A stretch of 64,000 nucleotides of DNA from Craspedostauros australis (Eukaryota; Bacillariophyta; Bacillariophyceae; Mastogloiales; Achnanthaceae): NCBI GenBank assembly GCA_026770025.1, contig JAMXDE010000055.1, forward strand, positions 248,001 through 312,000, given 5' to 3'. The notes beneath the pieces were generated by a model. That model did not search any database, was not told the DNA's origin, and was given only the letters and a program-made list of their open reading frames with translations. Shown here in pieces: positions 29,541 through 42,500 of the stretch. Within the stretch, counting starts at the first letter, position 1, and every line of letters starts with the position of its first letter. A program made the translations under genes and the position numbers.

Positions 29541-32500
29541 ATGTTTGTGGGAGTCTTTTGATTCACGATTGGACGAATCCACGTTTGGACCTCCGTTCAC
29601 ACACAAAAAATCGTGCGCGTGATGCAAACACGCACACAACAAGTGCTTGCCCTTACTGTGTGACACAATCCATAACATTACCACAAGCAGTAGAAGCTGG
29701 GTTCCAGATGTATAATATTATATCTTACATAGTACAACTGTTGCTATAGTATTGTTACCATTTTGAGTTCTACTTGTCCTTCTTGCATTGTTGCTGCTAC
29801 AAAGACCCATGTTTGGCTGATCGTCCTCGCCATTTGGTTGATTGCGTCGACTGGTTCTTTTTCTCCGTCTCCCATTTGAGAACTTGGCTGCGAGGCAGAA
29901 TGGTGTGATGGGAGTTGGGCGACGGGTGCTTGGCTGTGGGTTGATGTGCGAACTAGAGCAACGGATTACTACTCCATCAATCGTATGCTTCTCTGCTCCA
30001 TGGTGAAAGCCACAGTGCTTGAGACAGGGCTGACAGAGGTGTGCTCGTGCTACCCAATGGAATGAAGCATCTCCACACAACCAAAGTGTCTACCCTGATG
30101 AAGGACAATACATGACAGGCTGACATGTGTACGTAGTTCTCCACTTCCCCTCTCCAACCGCCAAGACAGAACAACCAACTCATTATGGATGCAATCCTCC
30201 TATTTGAATACTCCCAGAAGCAAGAGGCTATGATCAATCATTGCCTGGTGCACCTGCAAGTCATATGGAAGTCAGACCTTCTCAATGCAGATGGAATGAC
30301 CATATGACAGCAAGTCCTACATCCCAGAGGGCACACCAAACCACATTTGAGTCTGAAATGGCCGCTGCTCGGATTGTGATAGCTATCCCAATGGAAACTA
30401 GGGTGGTTGGTTATCATCTCCTGGCCAGGAGCCAACAATGTGATCAACAACATCTAAGCTAGGCTGAGGGCCTGATACAGTCTGTTTTCCAGACACCCAG
30501 GCTACCTCTTGTTGGAAGATGGCCAGATGGTCCGGGAAGTGGGTCAAAGATCATTGTATTGGGCGCATAGCAGAGGGATCAGGGGAGGCATGTATCATCG
30601 CCAGACAGGCACCACCCTTGTGAAGCCATCACTGCCAGTTCATGAAACTTGGCAAGGGGATCAGCTGGTCCCAGGCTGCATATTGAACTGCATCGAGCCA
30701 ACAGTGAGGAAGAATGCAATCATCAGCTGGTTGTTCCGCAGCGCCGAGCGCAGCCAATGATGGTCGGCCAAACAAATGGTGTCCACTGGTGGAGAGGAAG
30801 CCTTCATCACCAGTGTTGGCAACAGGAAATGCGTGGCCTGCAGGGGTGGGTCATCCAAAATGGAATCGGCACTCCAGCTGCAGAAATGCAACCACCGTTT
30901 CTGAACCCTGTCTCCAGAGTCACATTTGTGAACAAGGTGCCATGAGGAAGCCAGCTGGTGCAACTGCATCAATCAGAACTCGCTGGTATCTACAGCATAT
31001 TTGCGTGGATCTAGCATGCCAACCGGTCCATGGGATCAAATGACACATCCAGCTTGCCTGTGACAATGCACCAGCGCTTATGGTTCTCGATCCAGTGCAC
31101 ACTATCAGGCTGGAGGATGCAGACAGCGATCTAGCGAGCACTACTCATTTCATTGCCTGCAACCTGCAGTCTTGAGCTACTGGATGGCATGGCAAAGGGC
31201 ACCAGGACAATGAGAGGCTGCCCGTCAAGGACCCTTGGGTGCACATGAACATATTGGTGGGCATGTTGGCAGGTTTGCACTAGTGGTGCATGGAGATACA
31301 AGGAAGCATTGCCTGTATGTCTGCAGTGCATGGAGAGAGTATTGCCTGCTATCATTGCACACAAAGCTATCTACCATCACATACAAGACCGTGCCAGGGC
31401 AGCTCTGGAATTGTCAATTCATGGATAGGTTGCTCTGGAGCCGGTTCATTCGCAAAGCCAGTCAAGAACAAGTTGCATGGTGGCTGCAATGCGCGGGTTG
31501 AGTGCATCCAAACAATGCACCACCTTCAAGAAAGTCTACAGCAAGATTATGTCTGGGAAACGGATGAAACAGTGGCATGTACGGACCAGCAACAGGCGCC
31601 CAACATGCAAAAAGACCAAGTACGCAAATCACATGTGGTTATGCCAAGGCCTGCTCATACAATCCACGTGGAGTGAAGTTCTTGTGGAGATGGGACAGAA
31701 ATGAAGGCCTGGAAAATGCACCCCTTGGTCGCCGCTGGTATCATGGGGAGGCCAAGACAGATCAGCAGAGGTGTGCCACGGCTCAGCAGTTGGCAGGACT
31801 CTCCCTCCAATATCAACAGCCGCATACAGCAAGCGGACATCGGATGGGACAGTGCGGATGGTACAGCTGCCCCCTTTCCTTGGTGATACCGTTGAAGTAT
31901 CAACTGGGCTATGTAAATGGATGGTTGTGCACTTTGGCACTCAAGTCAGCTCCAACAGATGACCAGCTGGATGGCAACAGCTGTTGCATCCTGCACAACT
32001 TTCAGTACCGCATCACCGGCCACACCAATGCAGCAACCAGATTCTGTACCCCCTCTTTGTGAGTGGAAGAGTAGAAAGGAGGAGGAGAAAAGCGCAGTTG
32101 GCGCATTCTCATGTGAATTGAGTATAATCCTTGAGCTATTATTGTGATTAGGTCAACGGTGTACTCCGCTTCATCTGCATGGCTTGCATGTACAAGGTCT
32201 CACTGCGGCCGCAGGTTCAAGCAACAATCAACTCCTATATGGATTGTCAGGAGGCATAGGTAGACTGGTGCAGTTCTTGTGGTGGAGATGTGGCAGTTTG
32301 GAGGGATGGCGACAGACATACCCAAACACAAGTGATGGCCAGTACTTATTATGGGAAATCTCTGCATACCTTCAGCGATGGCACTGCTGCTGATGCAGCA
32401 CTGATAGTTGTGGAGCACTTGTACATACTAGCGCGAGCTACTCTGCCATACCATACAAACATGATATAATATACTATAATATAATATAATATAATAGATC

Positions 32501-32780
32501 GCAGTCTCTCTTGCTCTGGCTTTGCGGTTGTGCTGTGTCACAGCAATGCCAAATAGAGAATGTGCCAATTGTGCAAAGTATGCAATGGTAGTACTTGCAC
32601 CAAGAACACATGTATAACCAGCGTTATCGTTCGCTGCATTCAGTGATGCAGGCAGCGCGCACATCACGTTCTTGTTGTTTTGGAACGATACAAAACTGAT
32701 TCATCGTGTACGGTTGGTGTGGCGTCGAGTTTCGACAAAATCGTGTGAGTCGTGTTTTCGTCGTTCAGTCGTGGTCCGAC
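29541..32780. other. Decayed sequence between Z arrays
   Basis: 3.2 kb with no intact gene. From about 30240 to 32050 many short plus-strand frames with protein-like composition abut in different phases (for example 30509-30760, 31235-31501, 31477-31704), as expected of an old, decayed coding region. A Cys-containing stretch near 31590-31650 could be a relic of a zinc-binding domain. I could not identify the parent protein, though a transposase is plausible from context. An ATAAT microsatellite lies at about 32462-32497. Confidence 0.45.
32462..32497. repeat. ATAAT microsatellite
   Basis: A run of (ATAAT)n with small interruptions, about 36 bp. Confidence 0.85.
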
Positions 32781-32975
32781 ATTACTTTCATTGAAACGTC
32801 ATTACTTTCATTGAAACGCTATTACTTTCATTGAAACGTCATTACTTTCATTGAATCGTCATTACTTTCATTGAATCGTTATTACTTTCATTGAATCGTC
32901 ATTACTTTCATTGAATCGTCATTACTTTCATTGAAACGTCATTACTTTCATTGAAACGTCATTACTTTCATTGAA
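32781..32975 (+). repeat. 20-bp tandem array ATTACTTTCATTGAAACGTC (Z, right)
   Basis: Ten units at exact 20-bp spacing, same orientation as the left array. The variable end is mostly AACGTC or ATCGTC, so this array is more homogeneous than the left one. GACGTTATA recurs at 33015-33023 just outside. Confidence 0.94.
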
Positions 32976-33125
32976 TCAGTTTGTTGTCATTGGAGTTCGG
33001 TTTTTAAACATATTGACGTTATAAACGTTATTCTGCAACGAATGCAACAATCAGTTGAGTCGAACTTCAACATCGCTTCAGTGATTCAAAGGAAATCGTC
33101 GAAGTGGTCGAACACGCTCTAAGTC

Positions 33126-34045
33126 GTGTTTCAACGTTTTTCCCGTGCCTTGCAGCAGAATCGACCATCGCAGAGTCATTCCAATGGCGTGATCGTTATC
33201 AGCGACTCCATGGAGGAGAAGCATTCGTACGAGGATCCATGGACTGGTGACGGAGACGACGCCCTTGCATCACGCGATTCAGCACACAGCACTGGCGCCG
33301 ACAAGTCTACCAGCAACCCAGCTGGTGCAACACCAGTCATCAACCTCGTGAACTACGACAGCACGAGCTTTGAGGTGTACGATGGTGAGAGCGGCGATGT
33401 CATTGTGTGCCACAAGATGGATCCCATGGAATCGTGGACAACCTGGCCCAATCCGCGACGGCCACAGTCACAAACTCACAGGCAAAACAAGGCGCAGTGG
33501 TGTCTGAGGAGAGCAAAGGTCAGCAGAAGGCGGGCATCACCTCATCACAGCTGTTGGCCTTGGCTGTTGCATCGTTGGCCACCATTGGGGTTCTCAGCAC
33601 CATGGGACTTGCAAGAGACAACGCACAAACGAAAGAAGCCGATGCCAGCACCAAGAAGTCTTCGCAAACAACCATCATTTCGGAGACGGCATCTGCATCT
33701 GCGGTGCCCACTCCGCAAGACGAGACCAGCGCAAAGACTCGATCATGTTCATCACAAGATGATCCCAGTCAGGTAATGGGGTCTTCGTCAACACACGATG
33801 GCAGCGAAGAGATGGACCCTTCTGCAGCGACGGAGCAAAGCATCCGATCAACACAAACAGGACAGGAGGCCAAGCGGAACGAATGCGGACATGACGGCAA
33901 GGAGGACGTGACAATCAACGAAGAGGCGTCCAATGGCGACGCACCCCGAAGAGAGGAAGTCCAATCTGCTCCATCTAGCAAGCCCGAAGCAGTACATGGA
34001 GTAGTGGACTGTGCTCTTAGTGTACGAGTATGTAACATATCATAG
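33126..34045 (+). pseudogene. Second Ser-rich gene fragment with one hydrophobic segment
   Basis: Two frames carry protein-like sequence. Frame one (to about 33440) reads an acidic Ser/Asp-rich stretch including VINLVNYDSTSFEVYDGESG. The second frame (33407-34042) reads a Gln/Ser/Glu-rich stretch with a membrane-like LLALAVASLATIGVLSTMG (about 33553-33610). A shift of phase near 33425-33440 would join them; no GT-AG intron is evident there. A strong acceptor (CGTGCCTTGCAG ending at about 33157) suggests that coding starts as an internal exon. The style of protein resembles 26802-29267, and it may be a paralogue or the detached 3' end of the same gene. No function assigned. Confidence 0.4.
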
Positions 34046-34699
34046 GAGCTGCACTAGCACATCACAACATAGCATAATATAGCATATGAGCATTGTATGG
34101 TGTGTATTCGTTGCGATCTGCTCTACTCTACTCTGCTCCACCAATACATGACAATCGTGCTAGTGCGGTGCCGTCGGCAGGGCACGAGCAGAGATGAATG
34201 ATCAGAGGATGCATCGTTGGTGCTCCAGTGACAAGTACAGACGCGTGGACTTGATGGCAGCAAAGATCTCGAGGGTTGCACATGTGTGATGAAAAGGAAG
34301 TGGAGTACTGGCATGGTACGATGTGGTACAGATGTACGAGTGTGGTACCAACAAAGAGGAGCCTTTGCCATTCGATTGGTTTGCGCAACACACACCGATT
34401 GTGCTGGCGCTCCGATCGACGCAGTTGAGGCCTTGGAGCGTTTTTGTGTGTGGTTCGGCTGGAATTTTTCCGACCAGAGCGGCACGACACAACGCGATGG
34501 CTCCACGACGCACACCATTCACGACACAAAAAAACGGTCCGCGTCACACAATTCACACCACTCGTCACAAAACACAAAACAAACATCACACACCACACCA
34601 CACCACAATCCTCCATGCCATCAAGCAGACGATGCGCACACAACCATTCGAATCACAGGTGTACCTCACACATATAATCACTACTACTACGATTTGCAG
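34046..34699. other. Intergenic region, no gene seen
   Basis: 650 bp with AC-rich simple sequence (about 34555-34615). Open frames here are antiparallel shadows without motif content. No terminal repeat for the adjacent transposase could be identified. Confidence 0.4.
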
Positions 34700-37600
34700 T
34701 TACATCTCTGCTGTGTTGGTATCCTGCTCTGCTTTGCTGTGATGCTCGTCCTTGCCAGCGAACATGGTCACTTCAAATGCGTTCATGGTGGGTGCTGCCT
34801 TGGTGTTGCTGTTGTTGTTGCGAGGCTCAATGACCTTGGCTTTGCTCTTCCTGGGCGTCTTCTTTTTCTCCTTGTCTTTCTTCTGTTGCTCAGCCTCCTT
34901 GTCACATTTGATGGTCTCAATGATTTGCTTCTCCAGCAACGGAATGAGGCTGCTGGTTGTTGGCAAGTTCGTTTTCAGGCACTGCAGTCCACTGACAGCC
35001 ATCACCTTGAGGGCATCATTGTACATACCTTGGATGTCGGGCTTGGCGAATTTGAAGCCAGCTGATTTGCCTTTGTTGCCTGTTGCAGCTGGTTTCTTGG
35101 TGGTTGCGTTGGTTGCCTCATCCTCCTCCAACACGAAGTCTGTGTGAGACACGGTAACGCCGATCTTGTTGCCGATCTCGTCAAATTCAGTGAACGTTTG
35201 TTTCCGCACGTTCATGCTCAGTCCCTTGTTCTCCGTCACAAATTTGTCACCTCCTTTCACAGCACAAATTGCGTAGGCGATCTGATGGTGGCGAACATAC
35301 GCACGCACCACCTTGTCCAGCCCAAATTGCTCCCAACAGGTTTCGCAAGCATTCCACAATGCGTCAGTGGTAAGCAATTGGCTTCCATGGTGCTCACCTT
35401 GATATGCTGACACGTGTTTTGACATCGCTGGGAATATCGCATCGTCTTTCACATTCGTGATGGGAGAATTTGGTGGTTGCAATCGTAGATGCCATCCGCG
35501 ACTGTCGAACTCCTCGTTGATGAATCTGAGTAGTTCTGTGTCTCTGTGTGGCCCTGCGCCATCCATCTGGTACCGAATCACCACGCTCTTGCGCGTTTCG
35601 GCCTTGATTTTGCTGGCGAGAGAATCCAGTGCAGGGATTTCTTTTTCGCGGAAGAATTTCTTGAGGCTGTATTTTGGCTTGGGCTTATCAGGAGGACCAA
35701 CTGATTCCTTGCTGCCTGTGATCTCCAGTGGTTGGAAGTACAGTTCACCCTTCTTGCAAGAGATTTTGTTCTTATCATGAATGTACCTGTACTCCGTTGG
35801 CGAGACCCAAGTTCGCTTGTACGTAGTCTTCTGCACTGGGACCATGTGCCCAACATGTTCGAAGTTGACCTTATACGCCTTTCCTCCTCGATCAAAGCAA
35901 TTGTCTGTTGGGACGAACACTGTTGATGCAATTGCCATGGTCTTGTCAATGTGACACTTGTGATGCACAGGATGCTTCACAGGCTTAACTCCCATCTGGG
36001 GCACATGTTTGAGATGCTTGCGAGTGACAATGGAGTAGAACCACTTTTCGTCCATGTGGACAAGGACAACCTGCACTTTCTTGAAGAGCTGAGCCGATTC
36101 CCAGAACACACAGAAGTCCTTGGCCCAGATGTTGCGTGTTAGAACGTAATCGTAGATGGGTTTGAAGATACCGCACCAAGAACGTAGAGTGATCAAGTCG
36201 TTGTTGTTGGTGAGGAGAGTGTTTGTTTACTGTGTTATTCGTATGGTAGTAGGAATGCTGTCGAGCTCACAAGATTGTCTTCTTGGAACTGTGAGCATGA
36301 GAGAGGCATGACATGATCTCATGCAATTGCAAGTAAAAATAACACGGAGACAACACGACAAATGTGCGTGTTACTGCGTGAAGAAGAGTTGCAAAAGTCA
36401 ATGAACAAAACACCGCGATAGCCCGTGTTGTGAATTACGTCTTCTCATGATGTTGCTAGTAGTACGATCACACGATTGATCGTATTCACTTGAGAGGGTC
36501 ATGGCAAGATTCGCACGTGTCACACTCAAGATCCAAGTCTGTCCTGATTGGGCAGATTGGCTCATCTTGGCAAGAAATCAATTTCCGCGACATTTTGGAT
36601 CTGTGATTGAGGGAAAACGATTCTTGCGACGCGAAATGCGACACAAATTTGACACAACGGATTTTCGACCAAAATTTCCGTTCGGAACGGAAAAGGTAAG
36701 AAAAGTGGAGATTTCTGATTGGTCGACGGGTGTCGCTATTGTTAGAGATTTAGCGTGCGCTAATATTGCGCTTTGCTGTAGTGGTGCCATTGATCATAGG
36801 GAGTATTGTTGTAGAACGGTACTCGCTGCCTTCCAATCCCATGACAAAGTTGCGAATACTCTTCAGACCAACGACTTGCGGGTTTCCGCTGCCTGCCAGT
36901 TTCCAAGCAATTCTGTCCCACGAGATTGCGCCGTTGCACCGTCGCAACACATCCTGGAGCTCAAATTGCAGGAAAGGGACCACGCTCCAACCACAACTCA
37001 GACAGGGCTTTTGCGGATGCCAGTTCGTCAGGCAAAGCAGAGGCATAGGCAGAAGCGATTTCGTCATTCTCGAACTGTTGGCCTGGATGTTTAAGACGTA
37101 GTTGTTTCGCAAAGGCTGTACGCTGTGTGAAATGCTGTCGTTGTTTGGTGGGGCAGGTGAAGATGCTGCTGCCTGTGTCACTTCGCTTCTTGCATTTGAG
37201 CGTCTCCGTTTGGAATTTCACAATGTTGCGCCCCACTGTGGTGCGGTGGATACCCCATGCATGGGCGACCAACTCTGCATGTGCTGGAATCCCACCCAAA
37301 TTGAAATAGAGAACAGTGTAGTTCCGATTGTCTTCTTTGTCAAGGCATTTGCTAGGATTACCAGGCTTAGCAATACTACGCCCTCCATCCTTTTGTTTTC
37401 GCGCCTTTCTTCATCTGCTTCGTGAGCTGGGCGATTGCTGTTGCTTTCTGACGCCGCGAGACCTCGAGAAAAGCGGCGATTTTGGCTTCTTGCGATTCTG
37501 TGGTAGTTGGGGATGGTGTGGTGGGCTTAGCCTTGTTGTTGACATGCACGGCAGCGGCGGAGTGATGCTGGGGAGAAAGGAGGGAAGGCTTAGGAAGGAC

Positions 37601-37867
37601 ACCAGCATTGCGAGTCCGTGCGAAGGTAGCGAGGCTGTGTGGTGTGCACAGATCCTCGCGAACAACATACATTCGGCTCTGCCCCATCACTGGGGTCACC
37701 ATGACCATTGCCACCTCTCCTGGTGCAAGAGGCCCATCACGTTTGACTGTAGCGCTGTCCGTGGTCTGCTTCATTGCAAAATCAACATGACATACGCCCA
37801 GGTCATGGACCCTGCCGCTTGAGCTCTGGTGGGATGCCACCTTCACACAGTCACCAGCGCGCAGCAT
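34700..37867 (-). pseudogene. Decayed Tc1/mariner-superfamily transposase
   Basis: Cut-and-paste transposase in pieces. N-terminal piece 37867-37376; HTH piece about 37405-36961 (GIHRTTVGRNIV); then, after a frameshift near 36965, a piece with DVLRRCNGAISWDRIAW to about 36760. A block of about 500 bp with no matching frame follows. The catalytic piece is 36229-34700, about 500 residues and intact. It contains VHMDEKWF, QMDGAGPH and QPPNSPITNVKDDAIFP, the three-Asp arrangement of the plant/stramenopile mariner type; the NSPD motif has changed to NSPI, but the Asp at the catalytic position remains. At least two frameshifts (near 37405 and 36965) plus the 500-bp gap make it non-functional. The basic, Lys-rich tail near the C-terminus resembles a nuclear localisation signal. 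Confidence 0.8.
36230..36750. other. Block interrupting the mariner transposase
   Basis: About 520 bp that interrupts the transposase between its ISW-containing domain and its DDE domain. No plausible GT-AG pair was settled on, so it may be a later insertion or a very decayed coding part. A plus-strand frame starts here at 36501 but lacks recognisable content. Confidence 0.4.
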
Positions 37868-39540
37868 GCTTGCAAGGTGAAGAGTTCAGTGGTTGCAGGA
37901 TGGTGTGTACTGTGTTAATGGAGGCTGCAGTGTAGTTCAAAGGCGCATTGCAACACACACCAGAAACACGAAGACAGCAAGACAGCGCATCGCATCACCA
38001 GCCATCAACGCACAGCACAGCGCAGCGCATCACAAGGGGCATGGGCAACATTGGATGGTCACAAGGTGCATCGTATCGTCCACTCTCTCCGATGTGGAGG
38101 GTCACAGTCATTGTACATTGTTGTACAAGCAATGGCTACAAGCAGCAGAGAATCAACAGCCGGTCGTCCCAGATGCGCAATGTTTCCGTTGTCCATTTTG
38201 TGAGGTCAGTTTTGTTGTTGTGGAATGGAGGCGCAATTCGGGACTCGAAAAGTGTTCTCATTGATGGGCACATTCAGTAGAATTGTGGTTAATCTCCATG
38301 GCCCCCAACAGCAAAAACTGGTTGAGAACACCAAACACAACACAACAACACGACAATGGAGAAACACAACAAAACTCCTCAAGCGCCGTCGAACGGAATC
38401 ATCGGCACTGCGGCAACCAGCGGTCCAGTGCAAGATCTGAGGGCATAGGCGGAACCGCCATGGAAAGTTTGGTAGATGAGCGAGAGGGGGATGCCGGAGT
38501 GGTTGATTTGGGACCGTGGCAGGCCTACGCGCACACGACACGATTCGGAGGAACATCTGCTCATTGGATATGGTCTCTGCCTGGAACGCACAGGCCATTC
38601 CAACGACCATGGATGGGCAAGATGCATCCAAGAGGATGTTATGAAGATGCACACGAAGTTTGAGGGTCGGGGGTGGCCTGGAAGGTGCCCTCCGCAAGAA
38701 ACAAGTGGAGGGCAAGAGTTTTTTGGTGGGTGGCAGTGGACACATCACGTGACTTTGCTGGTGATGGGTGCCATTGACAAGTCACCCAGATCGCCAAGCC
38801 ACCCACTCAAGATGTGTTCAGAATCAAATCAGGAACAAGTATATGGAGGAGATTCCGAGTAGGATTGTCTGGAAGAGGCTGCAAGGTGGGATGCACACAA
38901 AAGGGATTTTTTTGGGTGTCGGAAAAACTCCATGGTGGCATCAGCACATGGAGATGTACCTTTGGAGGTATGAACGCCCCACCCATTCTGAACACATCAG
39001 TGTGTCGCCAGAGAATGTGGTAACGCATGAGGGGCATGTGGAGGAGCTGCAAGGGTCCTATTGATGAGATACGGATCCAAATCCGAACAGCATCCACGTC
39101 GGAATCGGGTGTTCGAAATTTCTGTGTTTCAGTGCAGGGAGGCTTTGGGGTGTGCAATGCACATCGGACTTGGAGCGCTTCATGGGGTGGATAGATGGGA
39201 GGTATTCGGAGCCAATGTGGTGCGCAGATTGTGAAAATGCCAGGGATGATAATGATGATCATGGGTGCTGAAGGTAGGGCAGCATGGTGGCACCCCGAAT
39301 TTTTCGCACCCACCACCTGACAGACAGCAAGCCAAAACGACATTAAAAATAAAGTTCATACAAATTTAACTTCGATATTCAGAATAAGCGATAGCCAAGC
39401 GTCCGAATGCACTGTCTATTTTAAATTTTAAACTATATGGTGTCGAGATATAACATCATAAGCAGTTGTTTGGATGGTTTTGGGTGTGCTCTATTTTAGT
39501 CTACTTTATCACGACTCATCACGAGTAAAACTCAAAAAAC
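37868..39540. other. Region without intact gene, transposon-like debris
   Basis: Several mid-length frames (minus 38748-38206, minus 39343-38807, plus 38476-38862) lack recognisable motifs. The CAACACAACAACACGACAATGG-type simple sequence near 38330-38360 inflates some of them. I see no RNA gene. Probably old mobile-element sequence to the right of the mariner relic. Confidence 0.4.
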
Positions 39541-39592
39541 ACTCCACAACTAGTGTTATCGCGAGTGCATCAACTACGATCTGGAGCTCGTA
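39541..39592 (+). repeat. Left terminal inverted repeat of ATPase unit
   Basis: Starts ACTCCACAACTAGTGTTATC and is the inverted counterpart of 16107-16158 (about 45 of 52 matches). It abuts the exact start of the sequence shared by both ATPase copies. Copy A lacks this end. Confidence 0.8.
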
Positions 39593-42500
39593 CCACCTCC
39601 ATTTATTCACAAGAAAGAAAAAGGCGCCGCGTATCTCAGACGCGATGGGGAATGAATAGTATCATTTGGGGGCCAATTCAATCGACGAGTGATCCTCTCC
39701 TTGATTTACGATCTCTCCAATGTTTGCTTGGATCCAATAAAGGACTTTCGCGCTGACTCATTCCAGTGGCGGACGTGTGCGTTTGGGCAAAAGCAAGACC
39801 ACAACGTGCGGCACCCATTCCTCCGAAACCAGTAATTGTAAACCTGACGACAATCACAGAAGACCCGAAAAGACATCGCGCCGGAAGGCCCCAGATGCGG
39901 CGGGAACGGCTGAAGACGATAAGCCCGACAAATTCCCATGGAAGCGCAACTTATCCTCAAGGGGGGCATGCCTATTTCTCAAGATGAAGACAGGTCACAG
40001 ACATTTGTATCCACGCGCGCCGATCGCGAGTGGATTGCATACTCGTAGGAATGTGAATTGGCACCTTGTGCTCTGACGAGACGAGTGGGACCTGACGAGG
40101 GGGATGTGTCCTCGTCATCCGAAAAAGACCAAGTCCAAATCGAGCTCACAAACTCAACTTCCACCGGCAAGTGATGCAGCACCACCAACACGATCAACGC
40201 CAACAAGAACATGAACATGATGACAGGAACAAGCCGATCCCAAACCGACGGAATGAAGCAGAGATTGGTGGGCGACATGTTCGGTAGACATGCCGAGATC
40301 AAGCTCCTCTTCGACGCATTTGACACCATTGTCACCAAACAACAACGGCAGCCTCGGCAGCAGCAGCACAAGGAAAGACGACGCCCATCCAAGCTCGGAA
40401 AGTCTGCGCAATCTGCAGACCCAGCCAGGCCTTCCACTCAGCCAGCAGGAACAACACAAGCCAATGCCAGCGCCGGTATTGGCGACGGCTCGAACCATCC
40501 TCAACGCCGTCCCAAGGCCAATCGCCCGATTCCTGCCGTCTTCGTATCCGGCGTGAGTGGAACAGGCAAGTCGAATCTCCTCGAAGAGTTTTTTGACGAT
40601 CTCAAGATCAAGCTGCGAGTGCATCCGAAACAGAGCCAGTGTCGTGAGGACACAGCGGCTGCCAAAGCCAACGAGCAGCATCATGAGCATCACGAACACC
40701 ACGAACACCACGACGATCAAGTGTACATCCTGAGGGGCAAGCTCGACGAGTACAGCGGCATGAACAACCCATACGTCGCCCTTGTCCAAGCAATCACCAG
40801 CTTCGTCCAGCAGCTGGAACAAGGCCCGGCACGCATGATGGAGTACTTTCAGCACAAGCTCGCGGCTGGACTGTCCACCGATGACTGCAAGGTGCTCACC
40901 AAGGTCATCCCGCCACTGGCGGTACTCTTGCCTTCCCATGCCGCCGCTCGCCCCACCGATGCCACGCGACACCATCACGAAGATATCGCCACCAATGCTG
41001 GCGACACATGGAAGAGCGTCCAATACCTCTTCGTTCAGCTCATCAAAATCATCTCGTCAGAAGTAGACGCTGAAGCAGACGCTACGGCAGACGCTGCAGT
41101 TACGACAACAGCGGCAACAACGGCAACAGCGGAAGCTGCACCATCGATCATCCTGTTCCTTGATGACCTGCAGTGGGCCTCGTCCGCCACCCTCACCTTG
41201 CTCTCTCGCCTTCTCATGGACCCATCCATCACCAACTTCATGCTCATTGGGACCGTGAGAGAGGATGAGATCGACAATCGTCATCATGACGACGAGGATC
41301 ACATCGACATCGATGATTCCGCATGCTTCCATGAACAAGACGACCCAGACCAGCACGCCATCAACCTCCCGCCCTCAAATCCGTTCATGCAGATGGTTGC
41401 CACGCTCGAGGAACTGCCGCGCTACGATCCCACCATGTCCCAGGTGAAGCTTCGGAACCTGACGTTGGCAGAGGTCACCCAATGGATGTCATCTCTGCTC
41501 GACTCGCCGACCAAGATCATCCGGTCCTTGTCATTCAAGCTACACTACAAGACACTGGGCAACCCATTCTACATTGTCCAAGCCTTGGAGGCGCTGCAGC
41601 GAGAAAATCGCATCATCTACGATGACATTCTTTGCACGTGGAGATGGGGAGCAGATGGGCACGACACCAGGCCAAGCCCAGGATCTGACGCTGACGCCAA
41701 CAGCAGCGTCGGGATCGACGACGACGAACGATCGCTCCTGACCGTGTCCGTTGGTGGAAACATCGAGGATCTCATCACCTCCAAGATGAAGTACCTCCCC
41801 AAGACCCTGCAGCAGCTGCTCACAGTGGCATCCTACATCCAGTCCCAATTCGAGCTTTCGACGCTGCGGGCTGTCTGGAACGAGATCAAGGATCTCATCG
41901 GCATGTGCGACGGAGATCTCGCCTGCTGGGGCGGCGAGCAGATCTCGGGCTCTGCGCCAGACGGAGATCAGGACCTGACCTTCCTTCTGGACGAGGCGGT
42001 TCTCGAAGGGCTGCTGACCAACACCATCGGCGCCGCAACCTACCGCTTCGCTCATGATCGCATCCAGCAGGCGGCTCGCAACGTCATCCCAGAAGGAGAG
42101 TCCCGCGACAAGCTCCGCAGGGCCATTGGGCGCAGCATCCTCAACATGTACAATCGGCTCAGCAGCTCTCAGGACGACAATGCTGCGGCCAAGCCCATCG
42201 TCCAGAACGATGACGGTCTGCTCTTCATCGCGGCTGATCATCTCAACAGTGTGCCAACCAAGGATGCTCTGTTCCTCGTCAACCTCAACCTCCAAGTCGG
42301 CGAGATCGCACTGGCCAAGAGCGCGCTCTCCCTGGCCGCATCCTACCTGGAGAAGGCCTACCATGGCTTCCGGCTCGTTCGCAACAACCAAAGCGAGCAC
42401 TTCCATGGCATCTTCATCCGCCTGTCCCGTGCCAGAGGAAGCGCGGAGGCCGCCCTTGGCAACTACGATGTCGCCACGTCAATGTTCAATCTCGTCCTGA

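Noticed and set aside
29307..32975. Telomere or centromere satellite
   Set aside because: Only 10-11 units per array and a 3.2-kb interior. No telomere repeat was seen.
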